From Ophiosphaerella korrae (taxonomy: Eukaryota > Ascomycota > Dothideomycetes > Pleosporales > Phaeosphaeriaceae), in the NCBI GenBank assembly GCA_028456385.1, contig JALNQF010000561.1, positions 1-22,411 of the forward strand: a DNA stretch of 22,411 bases, in the 5' to 3' direction. The notes under the pieces are model-generated. The model had not been told where the DNA came from, ran no database searches, and was given only the letters and a program-made list of their open reading frames with translations. Made by a program: the position numbers and the translations under genes. Shown here piece after piece: positions 17,310 through 22,411 of this stretch (positions are counted from its first letter, which is position 1; the number at the start of each line of letters is the position of its first letter).

Positions 17310-20003
17310 ATAGTAGAAAGTTTAACTAAGAAAAGAGGTAGAGCACCTCTAAGTAGCTATAAGTTAGATAATACTATATAGAAGGTAATTAAAGACTACC
17401 TAAATAACTTAATATCTAAGAAAGAAGATATAAAGCTAGTAATTAACGCTTTAGAAATATAGAATAAAGAACTATAGAATTACGTAAAGTAAAACAAAGT
17501 ATAGATTAAAGCTATTATAGTAAGATAGAACTAGATAGAATAAATTACTTAGAGACTAGAGATAAGTACGACAAAGAAACTACCTAAGATACTTATACTT
17601 AAGAAGTTTAATAGAATAAAGGAGAAACTAAGACCTTTTATAGTATTAGTATAACTCTAGATTAACGTATAAGTACTATACTTTAATACTATAGAAAAAA
17701 AAGTAATATATATAGAATATACTTTAAAGAAGATATAATAAGATAGTTTAAACCTTACTATATAGACTATATAATATACGCTCTAAGAATATAGAAAGAT
17801 AAAACAAGAGTTATCTTTAGAAGTTATAAATACTTTATAATACAAATAAGAGTAGTATTTAGAGATATAGATATTACCTAACAAGCTAAAGAGAAGCTTA
17901 TAAAGCTTAAACAATACAAGAGTATTCTAGAATATATATTATCATTTAAATAGTTATCTTAAAATATAGAATTAAATAAGCTATCTCTAATATTAAAGTT
18001 TAAACAAAGACTAAGTAAGGAAATCTAATATAAGTTAATTTAGATAGAGAAACTAAGAATACTAGAAGCCCTAAAAGAAAAGGTAATATAAGTATATAAT
18101 AATCTCTAAGAGTAGAAGATAAATAAGTATTAGGGAAAACCTAATAACTATAATAGAGGAGACCCTATAATCCTTAATACTAATAAGAATAGAAAGAATA
18201 AGATAAATAAAGACTTTACGTACGTTAACTATAGTAAGAAAGGCTACTACGTAAAAGATTATTAGTTAAAGAAAAAAGATATAGTATATTTGTTATGTAG
18301 CAGCTCTACTCCACTGCGCTAAACAAACCTAAAAAGGTAACCGAGTATTCAACAACGTTAAATACAGGAGTAGAACAGTATATATTGCCTAAGGGCCCTC
18401 GCCCTTGCTTGCGCTTTGCGCAGCTACGGCCTACTACGGCCTACAGCGTAACAATATTATAAATATAGAAAACTAGGACACTTTATAAAAGACTATAGAA
18501 GTAAAGACCTAAAGAAAGAAAATTAGTTAAAAATAACTAAAAGTAAGAAGAAAGTACTAAAAGTACAAGCTAAACCTTAAGAAAAGGTAGTAAAGATTAA
18601 AGAATAGTAATACATAATACTCTATTAGACCTTTTAATATAATAACAACTACTATATATATCTTTCTAGTAAATAGAGAGTAAGATAGTTCTTATAGAAA
18701 AATAGAGTAGTAGTAATAAAAGAAAAAAGAATATAAGTATAGCTTAATAAAACAAGATATATAATAGACTTACTAATAGAAGATTTCGAAAAAGAAAAGC
18801 CCTAGACTCTATTAATCCCTACTAAAAGACTAGTAGAAGATAAGAAGACTACTATAGCTAACTCTAAATGAATACAAAAAAGTAAGAAGTAAGTTAATAT
18901 AAGAAATATAGAGTATACCTAGTTAAATATATATAGTTATAATAGCTATACAATAATAGATATAGTAGAATAAAACTAAGAATAGTAGTTTATTTAGAAA
19001 TACTTACTAGTTATAAGTATAGAGGAAGCGTATAAAGACTAGAAAGAATATAACCTTAGAGTAAAAAAGTTTATAATATTCTAATAATAGATAGAGTAAT
19101 ATATAGTTATAGTAGGAAGAATACTTATATAGAGAAAATAGTAGTACTTTATAAGAAAAATATAATAGATTAATAAAGCCTATATACTATATATACTAGT
19201 AGTATACAATATCCTAATAATAACAAGACCTAGTATAGATAGGTACTAGGTAGGAGATAATAAAAGAATAAATCTAGAATATTTAGTATACTTTAAAATA
19301 TTATAGGTATTATATTTAAATACAAACTATTACTTATATAGAGAACCTAAGGCACGTAACTATATATAGCTAATAAGAAGAAAAGGATACAATTATATAT
19401 AAGTAATCTTAAGAAAAGATATCTAAGGTTAGGAAATAATTAAAGTACTTAATAAAGAGTATATAGTAATTAGACTAAGTCTAAAATTATCTAAAGAATA
19501 CGTCTAAAGAAGACTATAGTACAAATATATATATAATAAATATCTAAAATATAAGAATTATAAGCTTAAGATAAAGTAGTAGCTCTAGAAGAATAGATAA
19601 TTTATAAGATTATCTAAGTAAAAATAGCTAGAAGGTATAAGAGGCCTATATATTACAAAAATAGGTATATATTAAGAAAGAAAAGTATAAGTAATAATTA
19701 ATAGTAGAGCTACAAGAAACTTTATATTAAAGAAGTTTATAGAAATATAAGGAATAAAGTATATAATAATGAAGTACTTTTAATAACTTAGTATAATTAA
19801 AGGAAAACTATTTTAGAAACCTATTAGGTTTAAGACAGTACTCTCTATACTAGAGCTAGAAGCGTTAAGGATTAAAAATATAGTTATAGATATAATAATA
19901 ATTAATAAGAAATAAGAAATTATATTAGGAATACTATAGTTATAGATAACTAACCTAAGAATTAACTAGAGAATAGAGAAAATTAGCTACTCTAAAAGAG
20001 ATA
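17310..20003 (+). pseudogene. Element E gag and protease remnant
   Basis: It aligns with residues ~1-840 of the D polyprotein. The gag core (LPKILILKKFNRIKEKLRPF, near 17580) is in frame 0, but the zinc knuckles and all later sequence are in another frame, so an indel lies between 17580 and 18278. The second knuckle (KLGHFIKDY) is separated from the first by the 163-bp insertion. The spacer region is conserved with D, and the protease site reads INSRATRNF (19697 onward), with Asn in place of Asp. The copy ends where transposon F inserted. It is dead through dense TAG/TAA codons. Confidence 0.88.
18286..18458 (-). mobile_element. 163-bp unmutated LTR (18291-18453) with ATATT target duplication
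   Basis: Against element D, extra sequence interrupts the zinc-knuckle region. It starts TGTTATG and ends GCGTAACA (TGTTA...TAACA ends) and is flanked by ATATT at 18286-18290 and 18454-18458, the signs of an integrase-inserted LTR. It is far richer in G+C than its surroundings and keeps CpA, TpG, TCA and CCA, so RIP has not touched it. On the minus strand the order is GC-rich part with a CGTAGTAGGC repeat, a TATATA box (near 18384-18379), then the AT-richer end, which suggests U3-R-U5 in that orientation. Most likely it is a solo LTR or a short non-autonomous element; the family is not recognised. Confidence 0.8.
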
Positions 20004-20105
20004 ACGTACTCTATAAGCGAGTTACCTATATAAGTAAGTTACTTACTTTTACTAAGCTCTTACTAAAATACCTACTACTCTCTAATATTATAATAATAAT
20101 AATAT

Positions 20106-21725
20106 ATAGAACCTTTAAATAAATATTAAGTATAGCTTACCCTTTTAGCTACTAAATAAGACGTAAATCTCTTACTATAACGCGCTATATCTATCTATAA
20201 CGTCTCTTATAAGACGCTAGGTAATTAACGTACTAGATAACCTTTACGCGTAGATACTATACCTAACTTAAGTAATCTAACTAAGCTTAAGGAAAGTATA
20301 ATTATTAAGTATATCCTTAACTTTATTAAGCGTAGATTCCCCCCCTAGCTCGTAGACGTAGCTAATATAGCTAATTCCTTGCGTACTAAGTATAATCTAG
20401 CCTAAGTTAGTATAAACTAGCCTAGTATATTTATTAAGCGCTACTCTAAGCTTAAAATTAGGTTTAATTACAAGTATAACTATAAAAGAGCTCTCTATAA
20501 GAATCCTAACCTTATATAAAAGTAGTTTAAGCTAGTAGCTAATACTAAAGCTAAGTATAGTATCTTAGATAATAACTTATATAACTTTAATAAGATAAGC
20601 TTTATAATAGGCTAGATTATAGTAAATATAGTTGTTATAGCTTTAGAGAGACGTTTATAGCTAAAAGTAATCTAGCTAAGTAATAGAGAGTAGGTAATAG
20701 CTATTATAAGTATTAATATAACTAGTTAGGCTATTTTACTTTTTATTATCTTTAAGGCGTACTACTACTTATTAAACTAGTATAAGGATAGTAAAATACT
20801 CTAAGACTAGGTTATTAAGGTCTCTAAAAATAGCTAAATAACTAATATACTTAGTCTTATATAGTTAAAGTACTTTAACACGTATATAAAGACGCGTACT
20901 ATTAGAATAGTATGTTTACTTATTATTAATAGCTATAAAAGCTATAACTTACTTAAATTTAAGAACTACTATAAAGATAATAAGATTATTACTCTTTATA
21001 TACCTACGCACGTATTACACCTCTTGTAGCTACTTAATATAAGCTATTTTACTTTTTTAAAGAAAGTGTATAGGTACTAAGTTAAAGTACTTATATACTA
21101 CTAAATTAGCTATATTATAAAATAAGAGTTCTTACTTTATTTTAAGCGCGCCTATAATATAGTAATTACTTCTAAGAATATCTAAAGAAGGTTTTAAGGC
21201 GCTAGATTAGCTCTATTTAACCTAGAATAAGTTATATTAACTCTTAATATTAAGCTACGTACTCCTTTACTACTCTTACCTAATAATAAGCTCTAGTAGT
21301 TGTAAATACTAACTAACACCCTATAATTAAGGTTTTAATTAATACTTATAAAGGTAAAGATTTAGAGGTATATAGATAGCTTACTAATAAGTCTAGCTAA
21401 GTACTTTAAATGCCTTACTAAAGGCGTAGTAGTAATAGCGTATAAGCTAGTATTAGTATAAAAGGAAAATACTAAGCTATAAGTAGTAAATAAAGCTATA
21501 ACGCGATAAAAATTATATAAAAGAAAGTAGGTTTAAGTAAAAGAGACCTTAATAGTTAAAGATAGAGTATACTTAGCTACTCTTAAGGACTTTAGTATAC
21601 GTAGTAATAAGAAGAAGTTAAAGAAGTAAGTACGTGTATTAGATAAGTTGCACGATTAGATACTCGATACGCGATTAGATGCGCGATTAGATGCGCGATT
21701 ATATATACAATCGCTAAGCCGCTAA
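20106..21725 (+). pseudogene. Fot1/pogo-like transposase, inactivated
   Basis: The transposase would cut and paste the element through its terminal repeats. One frame of 539 codons has no net indel; the start is an ATA (mutated ATG) at 20106. The N-terminal helix-turn-helix region (about residues 10-110) contains RRFPP-LVDVANIANSLR. The DDE domain keeps YNFNKISF, LLIINSYKSYN and THVLHLL-LLNISYF. All three catalytic aspartates read Asn, at residues 162, 275 and 311; the last two are 35 residues apart, as in DD35D pogo/Fot1 enzymes. Each change is G to A after T, as RIP makes. The C-terminal basic region (VKDRVYLATLKDFSIRSNKK) is typical of Fot1 proteins and ends in a 12-bp repeat. Length fits the family. 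Confidence 0.88.
21650..21704. repeat. 12-bp minisatellite in the transposase C-terminus
   Basis: GCGCGATTAGAT-type units lie at 21650, 21669, 21681 and 21693, with a 7-bp irregularity after the first. In frame they encode repeated LDAR. CpG is well kept. Confidence 0.8.
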
Positions 21726-22017
21726 CCCTACTATAGCTAAAAGGATCGTAGCTTTAACCTTTACAAATAAAGGAATCGAACAAAGAATCTTATATACAAA
21801 GAGATAGACTATATTAGTACGACTAATATAATAAAGAAACTAGTACCTTAATAGAAGGGGTGTTAAGGATCTAGCTTACTACTATCTTAAGAGACCTAGC
21901 TAAGACTACTATATTGTAGATATATAGATAGAGCGTAGGGCTAGAGATAGATAGTAGAATTAATCTACTTAGTTTATACCTAGTACTATTAAGTTATAAG
22001 TAATTAATCTAAAAAAG

Positions 22018-22033
22018 GGCTTTTCTAAAAGCC
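22018..22033. repeat. Perfect 7-bp hairpin
   Basis: GGCTTTTCTAAAAGCC forms a 7-bp stem with a 2-nt loop. A similar AAAAGCC...TTTTT pattern recurs at 22076-22088. It could be part of an LTR transcript end signal, or chance. Confidence 0.45.
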
Positions 22034-22170
22034 TTAGTATCCCTCTCTAATAAGGCCCTTATATAGCTATTATAAAAAAGCCTTTTTATTAAACTACTAT
22101 AACTTCCTTTAAATCTAATAATTAAGAGTCTTACTACCTTAACTAAGTTAAGTAAACTAGTATCTACTTA

Positions 22171-22221
22171 TATTAACTTAAGTATTAACTTAAGTATTAA
22201 GCTAAGTATTAAGCTAAGTAC
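22171..22221. repeat. 12-bp tandem array TATTAA(C/G)(T/C)TAAG
   Basis: Four consecutive units starting at 22171: two of TATTAACTTAAG and two of TATTAAGCTAAG, followed by TACT. A single expanded 12-mer explains the run. Confidence 0.85.
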
Positions 22222-22232
22222 TATAAAGAGTA

Positions 22233-22371
22233 TTAGTAAAAAGTACTAATCTCTTACCTTCTAGTAGCCCTACGCGCGTTAGTAAAAAGTACTATTCTCT
22301 TACCCTCTAGTAGTACTACAAGTATCTTTAAAAAGGGCGTAAATCTCCTACCCTCTAGTAGCCCTCTAATA
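22233..22371. repeat. Three diverged ~47-bp repeats
   Basis: TTAGTAAAAAGTACTA...TCTCTTACC(T/C)TCTAGTAG occurs at 22233 and 22279, with a third, more diverged unit ending CTCCTACCCTCTAGTAGCCC near 22368. Spacing of the shared TACCYTCTAGTAG core is 46 and 48 bp. Confidence 0.75.
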
Positions 22372-22411
22372 ACTCTTAAATTAAGCTAAGTACTATACTT
22401 AGCCTTAACTA

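Larger units (their letters stand above)
16788..20003 (+). mobile_element. Element E: 5' half of a Gypsy element related to D
   Basis: A 460-bp LTR is followed by the same 17-bp region as in D, then gag, zinc knuckles, the spacer and protease. It aligns with D until about 20000, where the DNA transposon F has inserted. RT, integrase and the 3' LTR are not in the window. A 163-bp foreign LTR sits inside its zinc-knuckle region. Confidence 0.9.
20004..21725 (+). mobile_element. Element F: Fot1/pogo-type DNA transposon, RIP-mutated; right end not found
   Basis: It starts ACGTACTCTATAAGCGAG directly after a TA (20002-20003), at the point where alignment of E with D breaks. TA target and this start suit a Tc1/mariner-pogo-class element. 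A full-length transposase frame follows. I could not find the inverted copy of the left end in the window, so the right terminal repeat is either beyond 22411, deleted, or mutated beyond recognition; the end given is that of the coding frame. Confidence 0.8.
21726..22411. other. Unassigned right-hand segment, perhaps the edge of another LTR element
   Basis: No protein family is recognised. AGAAGGGG at 21853-21860 followed by TGTTAAGGATCTAGC at 21861 resembles a purine tract plus LTR start. Downstream there is a short hairpin (22018-22033), a 12-bp array and a ~47-bp repeat set. From about 22230 one frame (STNLLPSSSPTRVSKKYYSL) has few stops and could be the start of a gag, but this is weak. 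No matching second LTR end is visible. Confidence 0.35.

Noticed and set aside
1..22411. Mitochondrial or plasmid DNA, because of the very high AT content.
   Set aside because: The content is nuclear-type Gypsy and Fot1 elements with the CpA-directed transition signature of RIP, and no mitochondrial genes are present.

Overview
The window is a gene-free, extremely AT-rich block of nested, dead transposable elements from a filamentous fungus. The pattern is that of repeat-induced point mutation (RIP) in a Pezizomycotina ascomycete. TpA is everywhere, CpA and TpG are scarce, in-frame stops are almost all TAG or TAA, and copies differ from one another by C/T and G/A transitions. A RIP-active ascomycete, perhaps a dothideomycete, fits best. 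The species cannot be read from the sequence. I see no host gene, tRNA, rRNA or CRISPR array.

Layout, left to right. Element A (1-3603, +) is the 3' part of a chromodomain Gypsy retrotransposon: RT, RNase H, integrase, chromodomain, an antisense ORF and the 3' LTR. A 175-bp tandem duplication (3603-3950) and a short unassigned spacer follow. Element B (4087-5807, -) is the 3' end of a second Gypsy family; its LTR is split by a solo LTR (4306-4688, TSD AATCT). Element C (-) belongs to the same family as B and sits inside B. It is split into 5808-6712 and 13886-16787 by element D (6713-13880, +). D is a complete 7168-bp copy with two 515-bp LTRs and a TAAAG target duplication. Element E (16788-20003, +) is a related 5' half (LTR, gag, protease) inserted in C. 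E is hit by a 163-bp LTR that has escaped RIP (18291-18453, TSD ATATT) and by a Fot1/pogo-type DNA transposon F (from 20004) whose three catalytic aspartates all read as asparagine. The last ~690 bp are unassigned repeat-bearing sequence, perhaps the edge of another LTR element.

Most notable observation: A, B, C and D all carry a second ORF on the strand opposite to gag-pol, between the end of pol and the 3' LTR. In A and D, which are different Gypsy families, this antisense ORF holds the same spacing C-X2-C-X6-C-X9-C-X2-C-X6-C once TGT-to-TAT mutation is allowed for. That is the spacing of a fungal Zn(II)2Cys6 binuclear cluster, and helical sequence follows it. In B, C and D the antisense ORF and pol end tail to tail with exactly the same 23-bp overlap. 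The elements therefore seem to have encoded gag-pol on one strand and a small zinc-cluster-like protein on the other.

Relative order of events from nesting: B is oldest, then C into B, then D and E into C, then F and the 163-bp LTR into E. The solo LTR went into B at some undetermined time. D keeps visibly more CpG and CpA than B, C and E, which agrees with a later arrival.
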